DNA of 64,000 nucleotides from Liolophura sinensis (lineage: Eukaryota; Mollusca; Polyplacophora; Chitonida; Chitonidae), in NCBI RefSeq assembly GCF_032854445.1, contig NC_088301.1, positions 50,581,187-50,645,186 of the forward strand, given 5' to 3'. Positions within the stretch are counted from its first letter, which is position 1. Every line of letters begins with the position of its first letter. The position numbers and the translations under genes were made by a program. Below are positions 42,501 through 48,400 of this stretch, one piece after another. The notes below the pieces were generated by a model. The model searched no databases. It saw only the letters and a program-made list of their open reading frames with translations, and had not been told where the DNA came from.

Positions 42501-43739
42501 ATAATTCGTGCATGATCATTAGCCACTGGTAAAATATAGGCTTACACCAGCTTAAGCTCTACTGGTTAGAATGGTGGCTATTTACAATCCTTAATATGCA
42601 TACACTTACATACAGGCATAGTATTGGTGTCTCCACTTTTCATTAAAGGCATTATACTTATGGCGAATTTTTTGCAGGCCACATCACACATTTTATTGCC
42701 TCTTACAATAACAACCGCTCGAATGCAACAATGTGCCAAGGAAGTGTGGGTGTTAAAAGCAAACAATTAACATCAAAAAATGTCTGCACAGATGTACTGT
42801 TTAATCAGTCTGTCGCATTCAGCTCAGTATCCGGTTTCTCGCCTGCAATATTCGTGTGTTTTCATCCGAGATCCTCGTTTAATTTGTACAAGTGCGGCCA
42901 TTTTGAACACGTGCGCCTTTACCGGTAAAAAAGGTGTGTCGTCGTGGTATGTGGTATGTCGGGTCTACTCGAACAGCGGTGTGTATGATCGTATACTGTG
43001 TGTACTTCTCTGCCACCTGTAGTGTCTACTCTCCTGTTCCCAGAAATTTAATGATGTTGTTTTCTACTAATGCGATGTCATGCACGAAAATGCAGTATCA
43101 ACACTCCTTCACATGTCAGGGAGTTTTATACCGCTAAATTGTCAACTCTTGTCATCACGGTAACCCAGCCTGAAGGTTACGTCTCTGTCAAGCGAATTCA
43201 ACCCTCCCGCTACAGATATCGCTTGCTCGCTCGCCGGCCGGCTTGAGCTATAACAGCATACATGTACACAGCCTGAGCTTAACCGTGCAGGTTGTTTGCA
43301 CAGGTAGTAGCCGGCATTCCATGCATGTCCATGGACAGCTGTATTAAAATTTAGTCCGATTACAACACAAATACAAAAAGACAACAAACTTACCGATATT
43401 GACAATTCTGATGCCCTCATCCCTCTCAAGGAATTCCAAAACCATGGTAACATTCTCGAGCTTCTGGGTCCGAAAAGTAGGCCGCTTGTTGACATGTTTA
43501 AATTTCTTCCCTGATAGAACTTCTATCAGACTAAGTAGCCTCAACCCATCACTTAAATCTGTTTCCAGATCACCCAGAGCCTTGTTGACCGTTTTCAGGT
43601 GTTCATTAGCCCATCGTGTAAAGGTGTTCTTCTGGATAAGCTTCCACTGCGCGTCGTCCGCGAGGTCCCTCTCGGCGGCCGACATTTCTTCCTCGTCCTC
43701 GACGTCGCCGGCCTCTCTCTGAGCTTCATTGCTATGCAT
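1..43739 (-). CDS. FLN: Filamin, N-terminal two thirds of gene (22 exons, runs off the window)
   Basis: Filamin is a cytoplasmic actin crosslinker: an N-terminal pair of calponin-homology (CH) domains binds F-actin, and a rod of Ig-like repeats binds partners and dimerises at its C-terminal repeat, which lies outside this window. Seen here: CH1 with [22 protein letters not shown]2 with [20 protein letters not shown], then repeats carrying the family signatures GPGLE, DNGDGT and PxSPF. About 1,547 residues are encoded: exons 1-3 give the actin-binding domain, exons 4-22 give thirteen repeats. By vertebrate numbering, recalled from memory, these are R1-R6, R8, R9 and R11 to part of R15. All joins are GT-AG and in phase, except a one-base excess inside exon 3. 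The start is the ATG at 43739 because the frame upstream has no other ATG before a TGA. The family assignment is secure; vertebrate paralogue letters do not apply. Confidence 0.97.
490..679 (-). CDS. FLN: Filamin exon 21: rest of repeat 14-like
   Basis: Encodes [40 protein letters not shown] and [18 protein letters not shown]. Starts in phase 0, ends with one base, donor gtaaga. Confidence 0.95.
1051..1201 (-). CDS. FLN: Filamin exon 20: start of repeat 14-like
   Basis: Encodes [40 protein letters not shown] and LDICIQ. PASLPxxFxID is characteristic of vertebrate repeat 14. Donor gtaatt. Confidence 0.95.
1439..1562 (-). CDS. FLN: Filamin exon 19: end of repeat 13-like
   Basis: Encodes [35 protein letters not shown] and KPVRN. 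The usual DNGDG loop is replaced by TAEG. The Ser codon of the SPF motif is split with exon 20. Confidence 0.93.
1787..1957 (-). CDS. FLN: Filamin exon 18: start of repeat 13-like
   Basis: Encodes [40 protein letters not shown] and EVTMTDQK. Donor gtaaga, acceptor ccag. Confidence 0.95.
2296..2508 (-). CDS. FLN: Filamin exon 17: body of repeat 12-like
   Basis: Encodes [40 protein letters not shown] and FAEQHIPG. The split Gly continues into exon 18 as GSPFKVK. Donor gttggc is weaker than the others. Confidence 0.95.
3535..3645 (-). CDS. FLN: Filamin exon 16: end of repeat 11-like, start of repeat 12-like
   Basis: Encodes [20 protein letters not shown], then [13 protein letters not shown]. 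GCDPxRV opens vertebrate repeat 12. 111 bp, in phase with exons 15 and 17. Confidence 0.95.
4026..4199 (-). CDS. FLN: Filamin exon 15: repeat 11-like, first half
   Basis: Encodes [40 protein letters not shown] and [17 protein letters not shown] with a T-rich following loop is the mark of vertebrate repeat 11. Acceptor tgcag, donor gtaatg. Confidence 0.95.
4507..4512 (-). terminator. Candidate poly(A) signal for a short filamin transcript
   Basis: AATAAA on the minus strand, about 530 bases after the alternative stop at 5039. Within 50 bases downstream is a GT-rich run (ATGTTTTGTTTG then GGTGT), as expected of a cleavage site. The stretch between the stop and this signal is T-rich and 3'-UTR-like. 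Confidence 0.45.
5039..5175 (-). CDS. Possible alternative C-terminus by reading through the exon 14 donor
   Basis: If the donor at 5175 is not used, the frame continues 44 codons (starting [13 protein letters not shown], ending FSSILV) to a TGA at 5041-5039. The stretch is visibly richer in G and C than the rest of the intron. It would cap a protein of about 1,169 residues after repeat 9, with no dimerisation repeat. It could instead be ordinary intron left open by chance. Confidence 0.45.
5176..5949 (-). CDS. FLN: Filamin exon 14: repeat 8 with insertion, linker, repeat 9, start of repeat 11
   Basis: 774 bp, by far the longest exon in the window. After [17 protein letters not shown], where strand B ends, about 47 residues rich in Pro, Gly and Ala are inserted (residues about 885-931, beginning [10 protein letters not shown]). 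Repeat 8 then resumes with [10 protein letters not shown] and ends [13 protein letters not shown]. An Ala/Pro/Gly linker follows (residues about 992-1017, including [16 protein letters not shown]). Repeat 9 runs [11 protein letters not shown] to KDSPFIAKV, and SGPGVEPDG begins the next repeat. The donor gtaacg at 5175-5170 gives a perfect join to exon 15, but the frame also stays open past it. Confidence 0.93.
6314..6538 (-). CDS. FLN: Filamin exon 13: end of repeat 6 and start of a repeat-8-like unit
   Basis: Encodes [40 protein letters not shown] and [10 protein letters not shown], then [12 protein letters not shown], which resembles the start of vertebrate repeat 8 rather than 7. Joined to exon 12, this leaves no room for a separate repeat 7. 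Donor gtaagt. Confidence 0.93.
6849..6973. repeat. Imperfect hairpin, about 60-bp arms, in intron 12
   Basis: TACATGGTTACTCAGTGATA at the left faces TATCACTAAGTAATCATGTA at the right. Further in, GGTGTCAATAATCTTCA faces TGAAGATTACTGACACC. The short loop is around 6905-6916. On transcription this would form a long stem in the filamin pre-mRNA. Probably a small foldback element. Confidence 0.75.
7316..7436 (-). CDS. FLN: Filamin exon 12: first half of repeat 6
   Basis: Encodes [20 protein letters not shown], then [12 protein letters not shown] plus one base. The TYFxVDC sequence corresponds to vertebrate repeat 6. Acceptor gcag; donor gtatga is less canonical. Confidence 0.92.
7490..7918 (-). 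repeat. Decayed tandem duplication of the exon 11/intron 11 boundary
   Basis: The genuine boundary (TCCATACCCTGAAGGGACTG on the plus strand, from 7887) recurs 138 bp away at 7749 as TCCATACCCTGAAGAAGCTG, followed in both by TTTGGAA. More decayed copies are near 7600 (TTTCCTGAAAAAAACTG) and 7494 (TTCTGAAAGAGACTG). TATTTAATGCAA and ACTGACTGACTG are also shared between units. Confidence 0.7.
7893..8150 (-). CDS. FLN: Filamin exon 11: repeat 5
   Basis: Nearly all of repeat 5 in one phase 0-0 exon of 86 codons: [51 protein letters not shown]. The downstream intron holds decayed tandem copies of the last bases of this exon and its donor (see findings). Confidence 0.96.
8590..8783 (-). CDS. FLN: Filamin exon 10: second half of repeat 4
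   Basis: Encodes [40 protein letters not shown] and the link [10 protein letters not shown]. Ends in phase 0 at a gtgagt donor. Confidence 0.96.
9024..9281 (-). CDS. FLN: Filamin exon 9: end of repeat 3, start of repeat 4
   Basis: Encodes [20 protein letters not shown] and [12 protein letters not shown] of repeat 3, then [20 protein letters not shown] and [10 protein letters not shown] of repeat 4. The split Gly codon joins exon 10 to give [14 protein letters not shown], a strong family match. Confidence 0.96.
9773..9910 (-). CDS. FLN: Filamin exon 8: first half of repeat 3
   Basis: Encodes [20 protein letters not shown], then [20 protein letters not shown]. The GRGIQPKG form instead of GPGLE is typical of repeat 3 in vertebrate filamins as I remember them. 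Acceptor atag, donor gtgagt. Confidence 0.94.
10426..10626 (-). CDS. FLN: Filamin exon 7: rest of repeat 2
   Basis: Encodes [20 protein letters not shown], a degenerate [15 protein letters not shown] loop and strand, and [13 protein letters not shown]. 201 bp, entering with two bases of a codon and leaving with one, in phase with both neighbours. Confidence 0.95.
10977..11139 (-). CDS. FLN: Filamin exon 6: end of repeat 1, start of repeat 2
   Basis: Residues 348-401. [20 protein letters not shown] ends repeat 1 and [20 protein letters not shown] begins repeat 2, running to FEVDTK. Starts in phase 0, ends with one base, donor gtgaag. Confidence 0.95.
11269..11346 (-). CDS. FLN: Filamin exon 5: middle of repeat 1
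   Basis: A 26-codon exon, phase 0 at both ends: [15 protein letters not shown], then [11 protein letters not shown]. It fits the Ig-repeat strand pattern in which a YxPxxxG segment follows the loop. Confidence 0.92.
11802..12068 (-). CDS. FLN: Filamin exon 4: post-CH2 linker and start of repeat 1
   Basis: 89 codons, phase 0 at both ends, residues 233-321. It begins [20 protein letters not shown] and [11 protein letters not shown], the conserved tail of the actin-binding domain. Repeat 1 follows ([15 protein letters not shown] to NPRGIREP). It lies after a 5.4-kb intron; the donor is gtaaga. Confidence 0.96.
14140..14350. mobile_element. Small foldback element, CCAGTTTCA family, copy 1
   Basis: Left end GGACCAGTTTCACAGAGG is mirrored at the right end by CTTCGTGAAACTGGACCC. 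The similarity continues inward for some 30 bases with gaps (TTTTTCA, GTCAGAA). About 211 bp and non-coding, it looks like a MITE. A related copy lies at 27861-27987. Confidence 0.55.
14831..15031 (-). CDS. Unrecognised 66-residue frame with poly(A) signal, inside filamin intron 3
   Basis: Begins [20 protein letters not shown] and ends [13 protein letters not shown] followed by TAG. It is basic and probably helical, with a possible short coiled coil ([15 protein letters not shown]). The frame extends 14 codons further upstream to a TAG. AATAAA lies at 14802-14797, 29 bases past the stop. A strong acceptor (TTTTCTTCTCTTGCTAG) ends at 15116. It could be the last exon of a nested gene, a retroposed fragment, or an alternative 3' end of filamin. 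I do not recognise the protein. Confidence 0.35.
   Translation of the reverse strand: MFKHFSARETLEHSKSSSDKGEKSEKNMIRQLTKPAEIVKSFAEEINFLEHQIRSKNQCLQFKKMN
17458..17556 (-). CDS. FLN: Filamin exon 3: end of CH2 (apparent one-base frameshift)
   Basis: Encodes [20 protein letters not shown] and AMDAAEK in one frame, then WLDVPQ in another. Both pieces are expected in CH2, and the exon is 99 bp where 98 keeps phase with exon 4. The extra base lies in a run of six A on the coding strand (17476-17481). Read literally, translation stops a few codons into exon 4. Acceptor tcag and donor gtaaaa are present. Confidence 0.93.
17476..17481 (-). other. Six-A homopolymer causing frameshift in exon 3
   Basis: Coding-strand AAAAAA between GCTG and TGGCTGG. 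Five A would give AEKWLDVPQ in frame. This is either an assembly homopolymer error or a disabling allele; the rest of the gene shows no decay, so error is more likely. Confidence 0.85.
17612..17690 (+). repeat. Dispersed repeat copy A (CATTATGGTGGGAGGAAAC core)
   Basis: TTTTATGCCATACTCAAGAA, then TATTTCACTGATACAATGGC and the core. Lies in intron 2. Related copies are at 18434, 21271 and 23652. Confidence 0.75.
18014..18265 (-). CDS. FLN: Filamin exon 2: end of CH1, linker, most of CH2
   Basis: Encodes residues 116-199. [20 protein letters not shown] closes CH1. [15 protein letters not shown] is the inter-CH linker, with a Pro/Glu/Gly content different from the acidic vertebrate linker. [13 protein letters not shown] opens CH2, followed by [18 protein letters not shown]. 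Acceptor ttgcag and donor gtaagt are both good. It follows a 25-kb first intron. Confidence 0.96.
18434..18606 (+). repeat. Dispersed repeat copy B, longest copy
   Basis: Shares the ATTTCACTTATACCACAGTG and CATTATGGTGGGAGGAAAC core, then continues with GAGAAACCCACGACCATCCA and GAGGAAGCCAGGGTGAGT to CTTGAACTCACAGC. The last stretch could be the B box of a minus-strand tRNA head. Intron 1, 168 bp before exon 2. Confidence 0.75.
21271..21356 (+). repeat. Dispersed repeat copy C
   Basis: TTGTTTTATGCCGTACTCAA, ATATTTCACTTATGCAACGG, CATAATGGTGGGAGGAAAC, GGGCAGAGCC. Truncated after the core. Preceded by a TTTATTTATTTATT run. Confidence 0.7.
23270..23279. promoter_or_regulatory. CArG-box match in filamin intron 1
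   Basis: CCATATATGG, a palindromic match to the SRF consensus, in a locally G+C-richer stretch (23.1-23.35 kb). It could mark an intronic enhancer; the chance-occurrence caveat given for 44120 applies. Confidence 0.3.
23652..23697 (+). repeat. Dispersed repeat copy D, short fragment
   Basis: Only the leading part is present (AGTGCACTCAAGAATATTTC, ACTTATA). Preceded, like copy C, by a TTTATTTATTTG stretch. Confidence 0.5.
24495..24574 (-). mobile_element. tRNA-like sequence, probable SINE head or tRNA pseudogene
   Basis: On the minus strand, GACCGAGTGGTTAAGGTGC looks like a Leu/Ser-type A box and GAGTTCAATCC like a B box. The ends GCAAGCC and GTCTTGC pair at six of seven positions. The T stem is poor (two wobbles and a mismatch) and I cannot place a clean anticodon stem, so it is not a working tRNA. 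Confidence 0.5.
25728..25843 (+). repeat. 21-bp minisatellite
   Basis: About five and a half copies of a 21-bp unit (CCACTGTAATAAATGTCCAT plus G), with more degenerate units back to about 25630. Long open frames across it merely reflect the period being a multiple of three. Confidence 0.9.
27861..27987. mobile_element. Small foldback element, CCAGTTTCA family, copy 2
   Basis: GACTGGTTTCTTGAAGC at the left faces GGTTCATGAAACTGGGCCC at the right. About 127 bp, AT-rich inside, non-coding. A lone end of the same type is at 26758-26770 (AGTGAAACTGGGC). Confidence 0.5.
29297..29312 (+). repeat. Poly-C run
   Basis: Sixteen consecutive C. A shorter C run lies at about 38455-38466. Confidence 0.95.
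32422..33046 (+). repeat. Minisatellite of about 30-38 bp units, split by a SINE fragment
   Basis: Repeats of the form AGCTACCA, ATATATCAC, CAAGCTAC, CTGCTAAAC in irregular order and length on both sides of the SINE fragment at 32771-32900. The same pattern on both sides suggests the SINE came after the array. Confidence 0.8.
32771..32900 (-). mobile_element. SINE fragment, same family as 44887-45218, inside a minisatellite
   Basis: Shares GAAGTTACAACTTCCTCTTT (plus strand, from 32819) with the full-length copy and has a tRNA-like head on the minus strand (CCGGTTGGTAGAGTGTCTGC). It lacks the tail half. Confidence 0.65.
33478..33528 (+). repeat. (TA)n microsatellite
   Basis: 51 bp of uninterrupted TA in intron 1. 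Confidence 0.98.
34392..34878. mobile_element. 487-bp foldback element with long terminal inverted repeats
   Basis: The left arm (about 34392-34540) and the reverse complement of the right arm (about 34730-34878) match over roughly 145 bases. Examples are TATGAAGTAAGGTTCATCA next to the ends, TTTTCATTTATTTT in the middle, and GGACTTTATGG / GGCTTTATGG near the inner ends. TTAA stands at each outer edge, so a TTAA-targeting element is possible. No coding capacity. Confidence 0.75.
39434..39474 (+). repeat. C-rich run and (CT)n microsatellite
   Basis: C-rich pyrimidine tract followed by about ten CT units, ending TCTAGTC. Confidence 0.95.
39748..39843 (+). repeat. 48-bp direct duplication
   Basis: ATTATTACATTATAAGACA occurs at 39748 and again at 39796, followed in both by a near-identical ATGTATTT segment. 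Confidence 0.8.
43394..43739 (-). CDS. FLN: Filamin exon 1: start codon, acidic N-terminus, CH1
   Basis: Encodes residues 1-115. It starts MHSNEAQ, then has an acidic stretch (DVEDEEE) and CH1 beginning near [20 protein letters not shown], the first actin-binding helix of the family. It ends [13 protein letters not shown] plus one base, with donor gtaagt at 43393. The first base joins exon 2 to make Asp, giving IVNIDSSDIVD, which fits the family. The exon is CpG-rich, unlike its surroundings. Confidence 0.95.
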
Positions 43740-44119
43740 CTTGCTATTTATTGCCTGCGGTTGACCTACGTTCAATTCAGTGAATCACAATAGGGGAAAG
43801 TCCAGCTATAAGGCGGCGATCCTTGCTCGCCCTACGTTTTCCGCACCGTCTATCTGTTGAAACAAAAATAAAAAATATCACCCGTGAGAAATATATTTTG
43901 TTTCAATGACATGACCAGATTTTACCAATCGCCCATGCCAACTGTTATTTTAATTGAAGGTGGAGTCATTTAGAACTGGAAGTGAACTCCATTTTAATCT
44001 GACTACTATAACTTGATCATGGGTGTGTGCTAGTTTTTCCCAATTATACATACAATATAAACAAAAAAAGTCTCACTTATCCAACTAAACATAACGACAT
44101 TTAAAGGTTATAGTCACTT

Positions 44120-44129
44120 CCTTTTAAGG
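44120..44129. promoter_or_regulatory. CArG-box match upstream of the filamin start
   Basis: CCTTTTAAGG fits CC(A/T)6GG, the SRF site, 380 bp upstream of the ATG. Vertebrate filamins are known SRF/MRTF targets. A few matches are expected by chance in 64 kb of this composition, so support is weak. Confidence 0.3.
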
Positions 44130-44592
44130 CAAGATAACTAACCGTGCAACACTTATAAGAGCAAAGAGTGTACACCTGCGTAGGTATGCATGTTAAGCAG
44201 AGAAGTGTATATATAGACCTAGCATTTTGCCAAAGAATGGCGTTAGTTTTTTTGGTTTCTTTTCCAATCTGACCTAGTATAAATCTTAATGACGTTCATT
44301 AAATTGTTTATTATTGTTATTTTATATAGTTAATATATTGCTGGTCACCAAATTAACATATGTACAGGTTTATATTCCTTATTCTTATCTATAAAGCCAA
44401 GCTTATACGTATATAATTCGATACTGATTGATGCGGATATATTTCAAAGACGTTATTAATCAAAAAGCTCATACATGTATATACCAGAAAGCTAGTCTGT
44501 ACCGAATGTCACGTTACCGCATACACGGAAGCTAGCCTATAATGAGTTGTCCAGGAAGATGACTATACGGTTCTTGATCAGAGAGATCGCGT

Positions 44593-44602
44593 GTTCGAAT
44601 CC
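44593..44602 (+). promoter_or_regulatory. Isolated RNA polymerase III B-box (tRNA-like remnant)
   Basis: GTTCGAATCC, a perfect B box, preceded by GATCGCGT and following about 60 bases that may be a decayed tRNA-like head. No clear A box. Probably the head of another SINE, ending near 44700. Confidence 0.35.
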
Positions 44603-44719
44603 AGTTGTTGTTGGATAGATTGCCGATTTTTGTCACGACATTTGTCACGTATACCCGACAAATAGCAGTTGCTTCAACGTGAATCTTTTCCCCTCCACGT
44701 AAAAACCTGACCGCAGTAT

Positions 44720-45449
44720 ACTGTTAAGAGAAAAGGGTCAAAACTACCAGAAAAACTAGGGTCAGATGTGACCCTGATATTCAGGTTATAGACATGACCA
44801 ACTCCAAATATTAGGGTCACTTATCAAACCCTATAATCTAGGGTCACGAGACCCCGAAAATTAGGGTTACTCGGCACCATTAAATAGAGTGAGTGAGCGA
44901 GTGAGTGAGTGCTTGGGGTTTAACGTCGTACTTAACAATTTTTCAGTTATATGACGACAATGGAATCCTTAGAGTGCATGTGATGTGCCTCCTTTGTTGT
45001 AGGGCGAATTTCCACCGCTATTTTATCTAGTGCTGCTTCACTGAGACGACTTACCGAAGGCTAGTAAGCCACCCGCCGGAGCCATTATACTAGGTCGCAT
45101 GATAAGGGTGAAATCCCCTTCATGAAGTTACAACTTCCTCTTTTAAGGTGCATGAGACTCGACCAAGGATTGACCCTGGATCTACCGCTCCCGAAGCGGA
45201 CGCGCTACCAACTGTGATTTAAATATTAGAGTCAAATGGAAAAACTTGCCCGTGTTTGCCACCCTAAAAATGAGGGTCCCAAATATATAGGGTGAGTGTT
45301 TCAACCCTAAAAATCTGTCTTGTTTAGAACAATGACCCTTGTTGTTAGCGTCAAACAATTCGACCCTTATTTTCTGATCCTATGTTTCAGGGTCAGTTTG
45401 CCTGTGACCCTGAAAAATTGGGTCGAGCTGACCCTAAAATTTTGACAGT
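44720..45449. mobile_element. Foldback element rich in GGGTCA/TGACCC, interrupted by a SINE
   Basis: The left end ACTGTTAAGAGAAAAGGGTC is mirrored at the right end, whose reverse complement begins ACTGTCAAAATTTTAGGGTC. Between them lie repeated AGGGTCA and TGACCCT motifs separated by AT-rich spacers. About 400 bp remain once the SINE at 44887-45218 is removed. Non-coding. Confidence 0.55.
44887..45218 (-). mobile_element. Full-length tRNA-derived SINE
   Basis: On the minus strand, a tRNA-like head (GTTGGTAGCGCGTCCGCTTC as A-box region, GGGTCAATCC as B box) is followed by a body containing GAGGAAGTTGTAACTTC. The tail ends in CACTCACTCGCTCACTCACT. TTAAATA at 44880-44886 and again at 45219-45225 is the likely target-site duplication. 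I remember this SINE type from molluscs. Confidence 0.8.
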
Positions 45450-48400
45450 GACTATAGTCAAGGAGTGACAAACTAAAGAAAAGGAAGCGGAATAATGGTC
45501 CAGGCACTGGAACGTTTCAGCTTTTCAGAGCAGAGCGTTATGTGTCAGCTCACTTTGATATTCAATACATGTGTAGTTGTATAACTATAAGTTACAAATA
45601 TTACGAAATTGGAACATTTAAAAAAGCAATGAAACTGTAATGTTGGTTGTAGTCTAAGGGACGGCCAATGACCAAAGCAACACACAGAGCACATGGTAAA
45701 GAGACGTTTACTGACGCGCCATGTTGGACAACTCTCCCTCATGAATATGTATGAAGTAATTAGGAATGTATTAACTACTGTACAGAAACCCCACTCGTGC
45801 ACAAGTATGAAAAACAAACAGATTTTTTGCAGGGAAGAAGTGATAAAGCAGTAAAATAATGGTGTCAAGAATATAACATTCAGGTGAATGGAAGGATGAG
45901 CCCTTGGCCAAAGAGAAAGCATGTTCCAGTTCGGGTCACACTGGTTTGACCATAACGGTTTAAGTCAGGCCGAAGGACATCGTTGGCTCATGTGGTCAAA
46001 GTTTTCGTTCGCTGCGACTGTATTGATCAGATCCTCGACCATTGAGTCATTGGTGTTTTGGCTGAGGATTTATGCCGGGAGGTTTGTCAAGTGCCTGGTG
46101 AAGGTCGGTTGTTGTACATGCAGCAAACAAAAAAAATAATTACATTACATAGTATACAAGTTTCAAAGTCGTATTCAGTTAAGTTTGGCGCGATGACCAA
46201 AAGATTGTTCAACAGTGCAAGGGGGTCGTATAGGCCCTACATACTGGGAGTACTGTATACCCTATATGCCGATTGTAGCCTTGCTTTGCATGCCATGTTT
46301 GGTGGTTGTGATATAGACGGAACCGGTGTACGCCAAGTATCGGGTGACAAAGACAGACTATAATGCAAAGCAGACTAGCTGCGTGGCATTAGCACATTGC
46401 CATTTCCTATCACATATCGTATTGCAAGCATTGTCCACTCATGTGGTGATGTTAACTACGTGCAGCAGGCGACTGCAATGCAGCCGTGGGGGACCACGCC
46501 ATTTGCCAAACTGCGAACGTATTAACCTTGAGATTGCCAGCTAGGTTTCTGGCGGAGCCAGCAACGACACGAATAAGCATTCGGGTGCAAAGATTTCCAA
46601 ATAAAGAAGTGCATTTTCGTTTGTCTGATAGTCAACACGTATACAATTTTGTCAAATGTTTCCAGGTTTGTTATCTTTTGAAATTATGGGCATTTATTGC
46701 CCTTGTTTTTAGGCCTACATTGTTACTAATCAAACACTATTTGCTTTGCTGAGAAAATTATTTCATTACTGCTGGTGTATAGTCTAACATTCTAACCTGC
46801 TCATTTAGGTATTTCATATATAAGCTTCAAATATGCAATTAAACTCATCAGTTTTACGATGCGAAAGGCCAGTCTTTCCAAAAAGGACTTGATACCATGC
46901 AGTAGTTACATGCCATCATCAACAACAGCGACCTTTCGGCTGGAGAAAATTGTCACATTGTGTTCTGTGATCCTTAAATATACATACGGCGTTTTAATGT
47001 CTCGAAGTCAACGAAAGTCTGACTATTTAAAGTTCAAAAAGTGAGAAGAATTGAAGGACGTACGTATGGTGGTATGAGGTGTTCCACTGTTTGGAATACA
47101 CCATTCCATTCAAGTGCTCTTCTGCATCCCTGTACTATAGTGTTGTACGGAGATCAGGTAGACTGGTCTAAACTAACAATGGCTTCTCGTCTGTCACTGA
47201 ATGTACCGTTAGATAAGGCGTCATCAGCTTGTATTATCTAAGAAGTCGCATATTTGACGTTTCAATATTTCGACAAAATTTTATTTGTCATCTTCAGGAT
47301 ATCCCGATAACGTTAAATATGTCTTTTTTATCTGTGGTTTTGTATTATTAATTACACATGTTCTATACAGATGCAGATAAAACTATACATGTGCTTATCA
47401 TATAAATGGCACAGGCGTACTCGTCAAGGATCGAACTCTTTGTATATCTAGTCCCGGATTATTATATTTCACCCAAATAAATCATATTACCATTTGTATG
47501 GTGGATAACCTGCAGTAGACTGTACTAAGGTATACTCTAATACACGTCAACAGCATGTAAGAGGCGATCATCGAAAATGTCATTGTAAAGTGTACTATGC
47601 GATAAAGACCACCACTGGTATTTCCTATATAGGTGTATCCGGGCCATGTAGATACAATGCGTGCATCAAAGCTCAGAACCTCTGGATCCGGTTCACACAT
47701 ACTTTTTGCCCCCATATGCACAGTCTAATCCTTGTTGGAAAACCGCTTTAAGTGCAACCACCCACTTCTTATTGTTTAAGCCAGCCTTTGGTTTAGGTAT
47801 TAAGCCGTTACACGCAGGCACAATCGCACGTGCACACATTGCGCTCTGGACAGTGTGCGCCACCCCCCTTTTTGTTACAAGAGTACAACAGACGACACCA
47901 AACTAGCGTCCGGAGCCATGGAAAAGTTTCCACATGTAATGCATATATAGATGCCAAAACCATATCCACTATTGCAAACATCCATGTAACCCTTCATATC
48001 TCTGTTAGCATTTTCTGTTATCACTTTAATAAGAAAAGCTTATGTCAACCTAAAATCGATCCTCATAAACATCCATACAATATATTCCTTGTTCCTCCTA
48101 GCAGGTATTGTGATTATTACTGTAACGATATAGGTGTGTATATGTCTACGTGCAAACCATCACGATCATTTATATAATCTTTCACATTTTATATTAACAC
48201 AGAATTTTTGGTTATCAGTTCACAGTTTATCGGTCAGTGTTAGCATCTAATCCATCAACCTGAACATGCATATATGAGATTTCATATTTTCTCCTTGCAA
48301 AAGTTTTATCATTTTATCAATGAACACCAACATCAAATCCATTAACATTAACATTCATGCCATGTTTCACATTTTCTATTATATAACACAGCGAGCTGTG

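Larger units (their letters stand above)
18266..43393 (-). other. Filamin intron 1 (25 kb)
   Basis: Separates CH1 from the rest, as large first introns do in many animal filamins. It contains no recognisable coding. Besides the repeats listed individually it is AT-rich unique-looking sequence: 18.6-21.2, 21.4-23.6, 26-27.8, 28-32.4, 35-39.4 and 40-43.3 kb show nothing I can name. Confidence 0.75.

Noticed and set aside
43740-43775. Upstream extension of filamin beginning MNVGQ
   Set aside because: The codon at 43775 is TTG, not ATG; the first ATG in the frame is at 43739, and a TGA lies a few codons above the TTG.
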